Counted from the first letter of the stretch, positions 37,080 to 50,486 are shown. The stretch: 64,000 nt of DNA from Margaritifera margaritifera (GCA_029931535.1 JAQPZY010000650.1:201001-265000), one strand, 5' to 3'. Translations and numbers: made by a program. Notes: a model not told the origin generated them from the letters alone.

Positions 37080-37420
37080 GTCATAGACCAGAAGAACGTA
37101 TGTGATGACCTGTTTTCCTTCTGTCCGCCTGTCGTCCGTCCGTGAGCACAAGTTTGTTTTCGCCACTTCTTCTAAATAACTTAGAGGAGTGCCACGAAAC
37201 TTTATAATCACGTTTATCTGAACGTATAGTTGTCCCTAAACGAAAATGGTGCCTGTCTAAAATGAAATATGGCTGCCGTGGTCTTATGATGTCTAGTTGG
37301 TCGTAAATGAAAGTGTTGCGTCTTGGGAATCCAGTAAGACTTCATATAATGTCTGGTTGGTCCAAAATAAAAATTACGCTAATTAGACCTCCGGTTCCAT
37401 GACAATTGTGGTGAGCTTTT
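37080..37420. repeat. Dispersed repeat of the 'CGTCCGTCCGTG' type
   Basis: Contains CTGTCGTCCGTCCGTGAGCA, then CACTTCTTCTAAATAACTTA and GTGCCACGAAACTTTATAAT, and a twofold echo of 'GTCTAGTTGGTC-AAAATGAAA'. It has the same style as the fields at 21.6 and 35.1 kb. Confidence 0.55.
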
Positions 37421-40394
37421 AAATCTTCATATCGCTACTTTTCCAGAATTGATAGTGTTAGCGACAAAGTATTTTCACTAAACGTCTTCTTATGATATGT
37501 AGTTAATTCTAAATGACATTAGTGCCAATCATACGTACAAAAAGAATTTTTTACTGAACTTGTATATATCTTGTGAACATTTTAGCTCAGACATGTAAAG
37601 GAATTATTTTGTATTACTAAATTTGGTATGTTGGAGCTTCTCAAGAATATCAGAGATAGTGTCTATACTCAGCAGTTGAAAAAGAATAATAGAACAGAAG
37701 AAATGGTCTTATCTTGGATTCCTGGAAATTATTTCAGTCAGTTGAGTGACAGTACCTTCGAGGGATCCTTATTGCTTTTGCTTAGGTAGACTTTCGGCAC
37801 TGACAAAATGACAGCGTTCATTCAATCTCTTCAACTTGGTACTGAAGTTATCACAGTTATAAAATATGTGGTGTAATAAAAAAAGGCACTTTTGACCATG
37901 TTTACACTTGAAGCAGATGAAATCATGCTTGCTTGGATTTTGAGAGCACTGGTCGATGTCATATGAATTCCATCCGTGCTAATCCATTGGTATTTTTGAC
38001 TCACTTGCCAAATCTCAAACGTCTTTATGCTCTATATATGGGAGACGCTTTTCAGGATGCAATATTTTCCGTTCTAAGAGCTTGCGTAACCAAAATGTGA
38101 AACGGAGACTGGTACTCTTACTTCTTCCACAAAGTTTAGACTGAACTTAATTATCAGACAAGGCTAAGAATCTTCTGTAGTTGGACTCTATTCCTGTTAT
38201 GATTTCGCCGACACAGCGGGCTGGTGATTATTGAATGCGTAATGGGATAATTATTTAAATTGTTTGCTTTTTCTTTTCTAAGTGAGTGGGACATTTTTTG
38301 TTTTCCTTTTGAATATCTACGCAAATAAGCTGCTTATCTGAATCCCTGTTAATTTTTATGAAGATCAGTGATATAATTATGTGTTGTTCTAAATGATCTT
38401 CAGACGGACATTTATGTGATTTTGCAGCAATGAAAAAATTCGAATCTTTATGCTTCGGCATTAAAGTTATAAAGATAAAATCTAGTGGCTACCTCATATT
38501 GAACATCAACGCAATATTCTGTAAGTTTTCTCTTATTTGCTATTCCAACGAATCGGCATGTCTACCACAGTGTTTACAAGCTCCATTAGAACTTTTGAAA
38601 ACGTACACAATGCAAATATGTAAATATTCATGATGATATTTTTTAAAAACAAATAGACAGTCACAGGTGTATAATTATTTATTCCATATATGATCTATAG
38701 ATATTATTCTTGTAACCAGTTTACCCGTTACTTCATATCAATTTGTAATTAATTTCGTTTCATGTGACTCTTGTCACTCATAGCTTCGTATTAAAATGTT
38801 AGAGTTCTCTGTTATTTTAATACTTCGAGTCTTCTTTCTTTTGAATAATTATTAAAATTATTTATAGTGTTTTCATCAAAATATTGATACATAATTACCT
38901 CTCATGGAAAAGATACGCAAATTAAAAAAAATTCACACTTATCCTGGTGTTTGCCAGATTTCGAAACATCTACCCCTATGCTGCACGTAAAACCCGAAAT
39001 AGAGAAAAAGCCAAGTTCCTTTGTTAAAATCTGTCTCTAGAGAAGAAGAGCAGAAATGTTACATTTCACATTTGTGAGATAAACTTAAATTGTCAGATAA
39101 TTGTAAATATATATTTCGCGTTGTGTTACACTCTTTATTCTATACAAATAGGAAAAGACAATCTTTATCGCAATTATTCAGTTTACACCTTATTGTTATT
39201 AGTGAATTCAAGTTCCAATGAAATGTAATCAATTCAAACTTGACGGTAATGAGAGAGACCCATGTAAAACCAGTCGTAAATGAATCAATTTATTTGTAGA
39301 AACGCCGTTTTAGCTGTTTAGTCTAAGAGTTATGCAAGTTCAGAAATGCCAACGAGATTTCGACGTACCAATATATATAAGATATTCAGTATTAACAAAT
39401 TGACAACTTTAGTTTAAATTTTGAATCACCAACGTTGGTGCTTGCTGCAATATCCTTATAATTTGTCTCGTTCACAGGAATTTTCTTGCAATGTTACGCC
39501 AGTATTTCTCCTTGAACACCAATCTCGTTGACGATTTTAACGACCTAAATTCGATCACGTGAAAGGTTGTTTTCTGGAACTTATTATGTGATCCTTCTCA
39601 CACCAGTTGTAAGTAATTAAATATTGGGACCAGTCTGCTCTCCCTCTGGTAGGGGTTTATTAGTATTGAAGAGTTAGTGCAAAGCTCTTGTATGAGCTTG
39701 ATCAAATGGTTTTTAATGCATAGTTGTGCCAATATGCCACCTGCAATTTAGTCGTTGCAAATACAGGGATATAAGCCAGTTGATTATCAAGAAAATTGCA
39801 AAGGTTTTGTAAATCAACATTCAGTTTGAGAACTGTTCACACCCTGTCCGATATGTCATCTCTTAAAGTTTTCATCTTCTAACTATGTCGGATTATTGTT
39901 CGGTAGATACATTATTGCGAATTTTCCATAGGCAAATCCCTCTTTGGATGTACATTGTATACACAATATAGATCTGTTCAGAACATATTTGTTTAGATGC
40001 TATGGAATACAATGTAAACCAGATATGGAGTATCTGACTTTCTAACTGATTTTTGATGTTACTATTCAAATGTGTACATTGTGCAATGGTTGCATTTAAG
40101 CTTGGGAACCTTAGTCCAAAACTCAATTACCATTCAAAAGAAATTATTTTTAGTCCTCTTTGTAGATTATTTTTATTTCTTTATTTTTGAGAGGGTACAC
40201 AGGTGTTTGGCAGCTTGTGTAATTTTATCATCGACCTCATCTCTTGTTTTACCAAGTAGAAGGCCTGAATTTGCTCATTTGAATAGGTTATTGACTTAAG
40301 AAACTTTATGATGATGTATCACCAGAGAAAATCTTGGACTTTATGAAGGAATGCGGTCTATCTAAAACATTTTGGACCTATATTGTAAGGATAT

Positions 40395-40802
40395 GTTTTA
40401 CTTTTATCTTTTATTTATATATTTGTACAGACTGTCAACATCTTTAGCTTTATCTTTTATTTATATATTTGTACAGACTGTCAACATCTTTACATTTATC
40501 TTTTGTTTATATATTTGTACAGACTGTCAACTGTACAGACTGTCAACATCTTTACCTTTATCTTTTGTTTATATATTTGTACAGACTGTCAACATCTTTA
40601 CCTTTATCTTTTGTTTATATATTTGTACAGACTGTCAACATCTTTACCTTTATCTTTTATTTATCTATTTGTACAGACTGTCAACATCTTTACCTTTATC
40701 TTTTGTTTATATATTTGTACAGACTGTCAACATCTTTACCTTTCTCTTTTGTTTATATATTTGTACAGACTGTCAACATCTTTACCTTTATCTTTTGTTT
40801 TG
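40395..40802. repeat. 46-bp minisatellite, nine copies
   Basis: Unit CTTTATCTTTTGTTTATATA then TTTGTACAGACTGTCAACATCTTTAC split over the same line; one copy near 40,528 is truncated to the ACTGTCAAC part. Each copy carries TTTGTACAG, an acceptor-like sequence. The open frames of 114-174 aa through it are artefacts. Confidence 0.95.
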
Positions 40803-40904
40803 TTTTACACTATATTTACGTTTATTTGGAAGGGTTTATCTTCCTAATGTTTATTTTTTCAATTTTATCTTTACATTTTTAGAACTTGCCTTTTAATCGG
40901 CAGC

Positions 40905-40966
40905 ATATAGCCACTACGGTGCTGACGTGCCGTTAAAGCCAGAAATACATACATACATTGTCCTCG
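40905..40966 (+). mobile_element. SINE 3' end
   Basis: GGTGCTGACGTGCCGTTAAA then GCCAGAAATACATACATACA has the layout of SINE 3' ends in this window (gatGTNCCGTTAAA plus a 4-bp repeat tail). Confidence 0.5.
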
Positions 40967-41029
40967 TAGCTGCTGCAACTTTGACGGTGTAACAATTATT
41001 AATCTGTGCTGTTTTTGTTTTTTGAGTCA

Positions 41030-41182
41030 TATGTGTCACTTCATAGCATTCAGACGTATGTGTCACATCATAGCGTTCATTTATATACGTCACATAGCAT
41101 TCAGACGTATGTGTCATATCATAGCGTTCATATATATATACGTCACATCATAGCATTCAGACGTATGTGTCACATCATAGCG

Positions 41183-41231
<49 letters not shown>

Positions 41232-41272
41232 GTCACATCATAGCATTCAGACGTACGTGTCACATCATAGAG

Positions 41273-41325
<53 letters not shown>

Positions 41326-41615
41326 GTCATTCAGACGTATCACATAGCATTCAGACGTATGCGTCTCATCATAGCGTGGAGACATGTGTCACATCATAGC
41401 GTTCATATATATACGTCACATCATAGCATTTAGACGTATGTGTCACATCATAGCGTTGAGACATGTGTCACATCATAGCATTCAGGCACATGTGTCACAT
41501 CATATCGTTGAGACATGTGTCACATCATAGCGTTCAGACACATGTGTCACATCATAGCGTTCAGACATGTGTCACATATCAATCAGACATATGTGTCACA
41601 TCATGGGGTTGAGAC
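41030..41615. repeat. About 29-bp minisatellite with embedded (TA)n
   Basis: Unit GTATGTGTCACATCATAGCG plus TTCATATAT or TTCAGAC; two copies have expanded TA runs (41,188-41,230 and 41,277-41,324). Confidence 0.95.
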
Positions 41616-42092
41616 TTGTCACATTTAAGCTTTATTTTGTTTACAAAAATAGGTAAATTACTAAGGTTAAGTGTTCTGAAATGGAACTGGAGATAAGGTC
41701 TGAATATCCCAAATGTTTTCACCTACCGGAAACAGAATTCTGACCAGCGTGCTAAAGTTATGGATATAGATAATTAGCTATACATCTTATATCCTTTATG
41801 TATTCTCAGCTTTAGAGTCTTCTAATTGTCAGCGTGAAGCCAGGGTGTCTTCTAAACCTATCAGTAAAATGTTAAGGGAAAACCTTGAAGTCGGATGCAT
41901 TCAACGTAAAATGATTGAGTCCTTTTATTTACACAAGGAGAACATACAATGTAGTTGAGAATTTCAGACCAGTTTATGTCATCATTATGGACATTTCACT
42001 ATAATACGTAATTGAAAACAAGTTTTTGTTTCTTATTTTGGTTTGATGGTTTCATTTGCCTTAACCCTTCTTTCCGCAAGTGTTAGGTCCCA

Positions 42093-42215
42093 ATTCCACC
42101 AACACAAGTCTTAACATTTAATCTAGAATTTAAACATTTGATTGGTCAATTTTAAGCCACAAGTATATCAGTCAGATCACTGGATTCTCACTTAAACTTA
42201 AGTACATTCAAGCAC
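42093..42215. mobile_element. Fold-back MITE, relative of 12,279-12,402
   Basis: Shares TTCCACCAACA, AAGTCTTAA, AATCTAGA, CATTTGATTGGTCAA with that element. The right end is less clear. Confidence 0.5.
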
Positions 42216-43046
42216 ATTGCCCAGATAAGACCATCTGAAAAGGAAGCACTCCCTTGACAGTGTTAGAGGTATCTATACTTTGAAGGAATAAGTAAAAAAA
42301 AGCAATGTGCAAAATTGCAAAAATACAACATAAATCGTGTCAATTATTTTTGTGGGCATCTATATATGATAAAGAGTGCCAAGTAGTTAATGTTTTTTTT
42401 TTCCCCCGACAGTTTAATATGGATACCTGCATCACCCAGTAGCGTTTTTCAATCACTCTTCATCATGGTTCGAAAGAACTGGAACTATGCTCTTTACGGT
42501 GCCAAACTAGTGTACCTAAAGTACCAGCTGTCATTGAATTCCATATGTATGTCTTGATATTCGTTTAAACGACGAATACAATTTATTATTAAATTGGAAC
42601 AAATATATTATTCAAAGAATTTTTGAAGTTGCTTCAAAATTGCAGCAACAAACGTGTAACATTCTTTCGGGCATATCTGAAAAGCAAACCAATTCACATA
42701 CCGGTCGTTCAGTGTAAATTTCCGGGCATATAGGAATGCATAAAGGTGTTACACATCGTCTGCATCGAATTGCAGTGAAATCTTCGGCAAAATACTCAAG
42801 TGCCACAGCATCAACACTATTAGAAACATGTAGCCACAAAATTTTCCTCAAAACTAGATAAATTGAATTAATGAAAGTGATACAGAGTAAATCTACAGTA
42901 TACACACTAATGTACATGTGTGTTAGGAAACAGGAGGACATATTCGTACGCGTTAATGACTTATCATTTGTTAACCTTGTTACGCTGCTGCAGCATAGTT
43001 CCAGTATTCGATTTCTATGTAACAAATTTAAATCGATGTTTCTTCT

Positions 43047-43337
43047 CGTTGGCGGCGTGAGGGGAGGGGAATTCCCTCCGGGCGCAGGGCGAGGGGGAGG
43101 CGCGCTGTCGGAATTATTATTATTATTATTATTTATTTTTTTGGGTTTATTTTGGCCCTTTTCCGTCCCCCCCCCCCCACCCCCACCCCCCGCCCTCTAA
43201 GCACCGGTTGCAGGGCTAAGATGTGTTGGGGGTGAGGTGGAGGTTGGCAGATGACATAAAAACTATTCTCTGTGGCAAAGTAGGGACGCCACTAATGAAC
43301 ATAGCCCCCGGCGCCTCGAACCCTCGCGCCGCAACTG
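43047..43337. mobile_element. GC-rich hAT-like MITE
   Basis: Inverted ends: left CGTTGGCGGCGTGAGGG, right reverse-complement CAGTTGCGGCGCGAGGG. The identical 8-bp flank TTTCTTCT is at 43,039-43,046 and 43,338-43,345. It contains (ATT)n at 43,117-43,132 and a poly-C tract at 43,168-43,190. A close relative is at 45,262-45,528. Confidence 0.85.
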
Positions 43338-43357
43338 TTTCTTCTTCCAAGCTGTGT

Positions 43358-44832
43358 AATAAAAGCACTATCAGAATAGTATGCTGATCGTGTAATAAAA
43401 GCACTATCAAAATGGTATGCTGATCGTGTAATAAAAGCACTATCAGAATAGTATGCTGATCGTGTAATAAAAGCACTATCAAAACGGGATGCTGATCTTG
43501 TAATAAAAGCACTATCAAAATGGGATGCTGATCTTGTAATAAAAGCACTATCAAAACGGGATGCTGATCGTGTAATAAAAGCACTATCAGAATAGTATGC
43601 TGATCGTGTAATAAAAGCACTATCAAAACGGGATGCTGATCTTGTAATAAAAGCACTATCAAAATGGGATGCTGATCTTGTAATAAAAGCACTATCAAAA
43701 TGGGATGCTGATCTTGTAATAAAAGCACTATCAAAACGGGATGCTGATCGTGTAATAAAAGCACTATCAGAATAGTATGCTGATCGTGTAATAAAAGCAC
43801 TATCAGAATAGTATGCTGATCGTGTAATAAAAGCACTATCAGTATAGTATGCTGATCGTGTAATAAAAGCACTATCAGTATAGTATGCTGATCGTGTAAT
43901 AAAAGCACTATCAGCATAATATGATGATCGTGTAATAAAAGCACTATCAGTATAGTATGCTGATCGTGTAATAAAAGCATTATCAGAATAGTATGCTGAT
44001 CGTGTAATAAAAGCACTATCAGAATGGTATGCTGATCGTGTAATAAAAGCACTATCAAAACGGGATGCTGATCTTGTAATAAAAGCACTATCAGAATAGT
44101 ATGCTGATCGTGTAATAAAAGCACTATCAGAATAGTATGCTGATCGTGTAATAAAAGCACTATCAGAATAGTATGCTGATCTTGTAATAAAAGCACTATC
44201 AAAACGGGATGCTGATCGTGTAATAAAAGCACTATCAGTATAGTATGCTGATCGTGTAATAAAAACACTATCAGAATAGTATGCTGATCTTGTAATAAAA
44301 GCACTATCAAAACGGGATGCTGATCGTGTAATAAAAGCACTATCAGAATAGTATGCTGATCGTGTAATAAAAGCACTATCAGTATAGTATGCTGATCGTG
44401 TAATAAAAGCACTATCAGCATAATATGATGATCGTGTAATAAAAGCACTATCAGTATAGTATGCTGATCGTGTAATAAAAGCATTATCAGAATAGTATGC
44501 TGATCGTGTAATAAAAGCACTATCAGAATGGTATGCTGATCGTGTAATAAAAGCATTATCAGTATAGTATGCTGATCGTGTAATAAAAGCACTATCAGCA
44601 TAATATGATGATCGTGTAATAAAAGCACTATCAGTATAGTATGCTGATCGTGTAATAAAAGCATTATCAGAATAGTATGCTGATCGTGTAATAAAAGCAC
44701 TATCAGAATGGTATGCTGATCGTGTAATAAAAGCATTATCAAAATAGTATGCTGATCGTGTAATAAAAGCACTATCAGAATAGTATGCTGATCGTGTAAT
44801 AAAAGCATTATCAGAATGGTATGCTGATCGTG
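43358..44832. repeat. 36-bp array, about 41 copies
   Basis: Unit GTGTAATAAAAGCACTATCA then GAATAGTATGCTGATC, with a few alternative versions of the second half (AAAACGGGATGC, AAAATGGGATGC, GTATAGTATGC, GCATAATATGATG) that recur in blocks. Since 36 is a multiple of 3 and the unit lacks stops in two minus-strand frames, overlapping ORFs of 554 and 517 aa run through it; they encode 12-residue repeats (HDQHTILIVLLL and SAYYSDSAFITR). I treat them as artefacts. Confidence 0.95.
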
Positions 44833-45261
44833 AAACCTGAAGCATTTGATGCAGTCAGGTAACATCATCAGATCACACAATTCACGCTACGAGCTCGTGA
44901 GATTCGCTGATATCCCACACCCACTCGATATGAGACAGCTGTCTCGATCAACGTACTACAATAGTTGTGCGTTTATAGGCGCTAATTAGAAATTCAACTG
45001 CATGTACATTAATTTTTCAGACAAACCGTCTGCCAGTTAAGGCATCTGCGCCTATACGCATTTTCTAATTGGCACGAATCAGGAAATTCGGTTTGACTGG
45101 AGTGTTTATTTTACGATGCATGTTTATTTTGTACAGGTCTAAACACAATTGCAGGTTGTGTAAACTGTAATCCAGGCACAATATGAGTATGCAATGTAAA
45201 TGCTTGCAGTTACCTACCTTTTTCATTCAGGTTTAATACCACGATAAACTAAATAGCTTGA

Positions 45262-45528
45262 CCATATGCGCGGCGCGTGTAATGACAAGGTCCCACAAGG
45301 AGGGTCAAGGAGGGCGCCACTAAAGAACATTGCCCATGGGCGCCTCTATAGGGGCGCCACTAAAGAGCATTGCCCCCGGGCGCCGGGCGAGAAGGGGGCG
45401 CCGTCGGGAACTGTTCTATGTGGCAAAGTAGGGGTGCCACTAAAGAACATTGCCCACGGGCGCCTCGGTGGGAGCGCCACTAAAAAACATTGCCCCCGGG
45501 CGCCTCGAACCCTCGCGCCGCCACTGGT
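45262..45528. mobile_element. GC-rich hAT-like MITE with internal tandem repeat
   Basis: Its right end CTCGCGCCGCCACTG matches that of 43,047-43,337, and the block GGCAAAGTAGGGGTGCCACT is shared. Inside, 'GGCGCCACTAAAGAACATTG' followed by CCC-GGGCGCC recurs four times. The left end (near GCGCGGCGCGTG) and target duplication are not certain. Confidence 0.7.
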
Positions 45529-45889
45529 CCCATTGCTTACTTTATATTCTTCTTAACACGTGTTGATCCTTGTTCTTCTCGATTAACTTGCAGGTAAAAA
45601 GCTGATTTTTATTTTATATCTTGTGTCCAAGTTAGTACATAACATAAGGAACATACTCTTTCTGTGTTTGAACGTATAACTTATGCCCTGGATTTAGTTT
45701 TAAAACAATGTAGAAAAATGAAGGAAATATATAAGGTACTTAGTGTAGTGAATCCTGAAGGTGACTCCGTCCATGAAATAGAACGAGGATGATTCTCGTA
45801 CCTAAATCTTTTTTGAGGTGCACAATGAGGGGTTTGAAATGTGGCCAACAGATGTCCAAAGGCCCACATGTTCCTTGGAGAGTTAAATC

Positions 45890-46022
45890 GGTTGTTTGTA
45901 TGGTGTTTAACGGCACATCATCCAATGGTATACGCCGTACTATTGGAGTGAAGTGCCTTTTCCAGAGAAACACCACATCAACCAATTGATGCTGATATGG
46001 CCAGGATTCGAACCCGCATTTA
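45890..46022 (-). mobile_element. tRNA-derived SINE fragment
   Basis: On the minus strand, box B GGGTTCGAATCCTGG is followed by CCATATCAGCATCAATTGGT, GAAAAGGCACTTCACTCCAA and the 3' end GATGTGCCGTTAAACACCAT. Box A and the tRNA 5' half are missing. Same family as 6,305-6,445. Confidence 0.75.
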
Positions 46023-46429
46023 ATTTAGACCATTTCCAAAATGATCACTGTAGATGTATGATAGTATTTCAGGCTCAATATCATAATTCACGTTATGAGA
46101 GTATCTAAATGCTGATGTAAGTATACATATACTAGTGCCAACAAATTTTGCTATTTAGAAGTCTTAAATAGATCCATTCACCGCTGTATTTACTACATGA
46201 ACCCTATGCGTCGCCATTCTTTGAAAACACAAATGTTTTACAGCCTTCCCTCATTAAAATGCACATTAACTGTAGTTTATATAGACTTCTATTAGGATTA
46301 GACAATTTTTTTTACAAACTAGATTCCAAACGAACCAAAGACTTGCTGCGTTTTGGAGGGTTCGTCAAAAGTTTAATTCCATGTATTCGAGCACCGTTGT
46401 TCCTTTGTAATAAGATACTTTGCGAAACT

Positions 46430-46530
<101 letters not shown>

Positions 46531-47429
46531 GAAAAGATGCACAATACTTTTATCCTTTTAAAAAAAGATATACAAAAGACCAAAGAGCCAAAAAGAATGA
46601 TCTGCTTGAATACTCTGACAAGTTTCAAAAGATGAAAGTAGGCACTACCTCTAGAGTTATTTAAAACAGATGCCCAGAGCCAGGGATAAATCTATATGGT
46701 GCATCTGTTTCGATCCAAAAGATACATTACACTTGTTTCCTCCCTATACAACGCTAGGGATCGTTTGTATTCATTTGATCCACAGACGCACCTGTTGTTT
46801 TATCAAGTCTTGCTCAGAAGGATTCCAATTACCAAAATGTCTTGCATGGCCTTGAAACTAGGATTTTCAAAAATTTCAGGGCTAGCATGATGAGTCACTA
46901 TATGCGTCATTGGTAATAAATTCCTTTTTGTTGTTTAATTAAATAATTAAAGATAAATTGTTAATTTTTGCATTAGCTTTAGCTTTCACATTAGTTGAAG
47001 ACATCGGTCGCATGCGCCAGAAACGTCATAATTTGGTTTTGACTGATTTTTTATTTTTTTTATTCAAAAGGTCTAGGTCTTTCTACAAGTATTTTTAAAG
47101 CTGGTTCCAAGCAGAACATCATCTATATGCTAGTGTTTTTGTAGAAGTTAATAAAAGCCATTAGTAATGCCCATATTGTTGTTAATAAACCGAGGAAAGT
47201 TTTATCAGTCGGTTCAGAGTGCTCTGTTATGCAGGCATAAAGCTTGGGGAAAGCAAGCTTGGATTAGATTTTACGGATCTTTGAAAACAGTCTATAAGTG
47301 TATAATAGTAGATGTAAGAGATAATGGCAAAGCACGGATTAGGCACATTAGTTCACACAGGGATGGAAGGGTGGCTGGAATAAAGCTTAATTGGATCTTA
47401 CATGTATTCTGTTTAATTGCTATTGTATG

Positions 47430-47625
47430 CCGAAGCTGTGGTGGATCAGTTATTGGTGTTTCGTTCTCGCGACCAGATGGGGTGCGGGTTCGAATCCTGC
47501 TCAAACCAGGCTGGTCGCCCGCCGGGGTGTATCCCTGGGCAAGACAATTTACTTCAATTGTCTCGGCACAATCCAATCTTTCATGTTTTGATGTTCCGTT
47601 AAATACAATTCAATCAATCAATGCC
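47430..47625 (+). mobile_element. tRNA-derived SINE, nearly full length
   Basis: Head CCGAAGCTGTGGTGGATCAG, box B GGTTCGAATCC, then TGCTCAAACCAGGCTGGTCG, GTATCCCTGGGCAAGACAAT, and the 3' end GATGTTCCGTTAAATACAAT followed by (CAAT)n. It is the best-preserved SINE here. The 162-aa ORF at 47,167-47,655 crosses it and is not a gene. Confidence 0.88.
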
Positions 47626-49160
47626 ATTGCATGGCTAACGCCCTTAAATACCTAACCATATCATGAAACCACGAAGAATAGTTAGCGTGCTGAATGAATG
47701 AATATACTTTTTTCTTTTTTGTTTTTATCGAATATGATAAGTGTGCCTCCCATTTACTCATAATATAATCTTTCTAATATACTAGCAATATGCCATAAAT
47801 ATTGTACGCTCACTCTATGTAGACGGGTGTGTCCTGGCATTATAGTAGATTCCACTTAATTGCTTACCACTTATTTGCATATCCCCGATATTTATACATA
47901 TTTTCCATGCACAACTATTTTTCTTCTTATTTATCTTGAAGTTTGACCGCTTATAGACATACCTGTTATCTGTATAACAAAAGGTCAGGAGATTGTTGCA
48001 ATTATCTAAATAAGACACCTTGAAGTGGCTGTTTCATAGACCGTAGAATCAAAGTTTGCTCCATAATTGCCTATGTTAGGATTGGGTAAGGACTATATAT
48101 GTAGGTATGGTACGTCATTCATGTTGTACAGAGGCTGTTTGCGCGGATATAAAGGAGCTGTTTAATAAAGAGGGGACATTGTAACTGAAGCAGTGTGTAA
48201 GAGCATGGACTTTCTTAGATTTAGAAACAACGAGTTACAAGAATGACTATTAGAGATTCTCGTGTGATTTAGTGTCTTTAGTTTTCAGTGCTGTCAATAA
48301 CGCGTAAATGTGTGAGGTATTAGTGCTGACTTACGACCGCGTTATAATGGATATCACTTCGCGTACTGTTGTTATATTGTATGTAAGTTATATTCGATCA
48401 TTTACTAGGATTACATTTAAAATGTAATACATTACCAAATTCATTTATATCCCTCACTCAGTTTAGGTTCAATATATTTTGTTGTTGTTTATTACATTTT
48501 GCAACAGCATGTCGATTATCATGTGCGTTAGTCTTTATAGGCAAAAGTTATTTCCCCTATTTTTAGTCCGTTCCCTTTTATTTGCATTGCCTGCTTAATT
48601 GAACATTTTCTCTTGGCAAAAACGTTATGCAAATAATCGGAATGCACTTTATTAAGTTGTCGGTAGGATTTTGAGTATTTTCATATGATCACATCATAGC
48701 GAGCTACAGGTAAATACAGATCTGATGGCACTCATGAATTTGGCACAAATGTAATATTTATGTAAACAAAACATGGACTGGCCCATAAACAGGGTAGTCA
48801 GATCGACATATATGCTAACCCCGCACTACGCAGCAGTTCGAATTGTAGGTATCGATTCGGTGTCGACAGAGTGCAGGAACAACTCCTAATATAGCTGTGT
48901 TGTTCGTGACAGAGTATTATTTTCTGTATAATTACACATTTTTACCAAGCCTTTGTAACAAGCGTTCAGATCGGTTAAAATTGCATCACGTGAAACAGAA
49001 AATGAACTAATTATGTATTTATGCGCCCTCATTGTGTTCTTTGACAATAATTGTAAATAATGGTTAAAATATAGTTCTTTTCGTTATTTCTTGAGATTTA
49101 TTGTTATTATTATTATTGTTATAACCATTTGTAATTGTAAGATTTTAACTTTATATTTTA

Positions 49161-49283
49161 CAGGATTTATGAAGTCATGAGCTTGAAAATCGATTACACA
49201 TTATCGATGAGCGGCCTTGGCTTTGGCATGGCGTTCATGCAGTGTGTAATCTATTTTCAAGCTTCATGACTTCATGAATCCTG
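49161..49283. mobile_element. Hairpin MITE with TA target duplication
   Basis: The 123-bp element folds almost end to end: left arm CAGGATTTATGAAGTCATGA-GCTTGAAAATCGATTACAC, right arm reverse-complement CAGGATTCATGAAGTCATGA-AGCTTGAAAATAGATTACAC, with about 43 bp of loop. Arms differ at two bases plus one extra A. TA stands on both sides, as in Tc1/mariner MITEs. Confidence 0.85.
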
Positions 49284-50149
49284 TATTATATGATGTTCAA
49301 TTCTTATAGGCCTATACAATATTTTAAATTTGATTTGCAACCCTATTCTCCTGTTGACAAATGCCTGGACTGACTTATGCTAGTTAACAGTATACCATTA
49401 GATCTGTGCAGGACTGTAGATGCTAAAAGTTGACAAATGTTTGGAGTTGTGAGGATAAAGCATTAGTCAGACTTGTATGCATCTGAGACTAAATCGAAAA
49501 AGTTTGTATAAAACGGAAAATATAATTTCATGAAAGAGTTAAATGTAATTTCCTAGCGTGTTTGCTGTTACTTGGGTGTTTTAGACCACTGTTAGAAACT
49601 TGTCTAATTGGCACGAATTCGGGAAAAAACAATATCTGATTAGAATGTTCATTTTGCTGTGAATGTTTATTTGTACAGGTCTTGTACAAATCGTAGCTGT
49701 AATACTTGCTGATAAGCTTCAGTTTAGATGTTGAAATGTTAGTCGTGAAAGACATGAACTCTCATCGTTTGGACGAAAGAAATATTAATTGATTAAACTT
49801 GTTTAAAAATCATCAAATCATTTTTAGATATATCCAACATTGATACGTCTTGACTGAATTATGATTTTAATTCTGGGGTTAAACACATGCATGCATGGTA
49901 ATTCGCTGGACATTTTTCTTTTTCTGACGTTTGTTCGAACGCTTTTTCTTTGTTTTTTTTTTTTTTTTTTTTCTCTTTCTTTTTTTGTTAATTGATAGCA
50001 TATGATGATTTCCACGGGCTAAACAAGTATGTAAGTTCAAGTTTGTTTGCAACGTTCCGATAGGGGTGGTGCAAGCTTAATGTGCGCGCGTTTTTTATTG
50101 TTGTTATTTTATCCTATCTTGTGATTTATTTTTTATTATTTTTGTGTCA

Positions 50150-50395
50150 TTCAATCTTGATACGTAGATTGGATTATCAATGTAATAGTGGAAAGTTATG
50201 GCTTTGCTCAATATTGATACTTAGATAGGATTATCAATATAATAGTGGAAAGTTATGGCTGTACTCAATCTTGATACTTAGATCGGATTATCAATGTAAT
50301 AGTGGAAAGTTATGGCTGTACTCAATCTTGATACTTAGATCGGATTATCAATGTAATAGTGGAAAGTTATGGCTGTACTCAGTCTTGATGGTATC
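50150..50395. repeat. 57-bp minisatellite, four copies
   Basis: Unit TCAATCTTGATACTTAGATC then GGATTATCAATGTAATAGTG and GAAAGTTATGGCTGTAC. Confidence 0.95.
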
Positions 50396-50486
50396 AGTAT
50401 TAATAAGAGGGTAGTAGTAAATCTACTAATGAATTTACACTGATATCTGGACAATTAGAACTTTTGCCCCTCCAGATACTTTTCAA

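Noticed and set aside
42612..43025. 137-aa minus-strand ORF with many cysteines
   Set aside because: It matches no family I recognise, overlaps a MITE target site, and its composition looks random.
46670..46890. Overlapping ORFs of 61 and 64 aa
   Set aside because: Neither matches a known domain; they lie in unremarkable intron sequence.
47430..47520. Functional tRNA gene
   Set aside because: A and B box-like sequences are there, but the acceptor stem does not close and the segment continues into a SINE body and tail.
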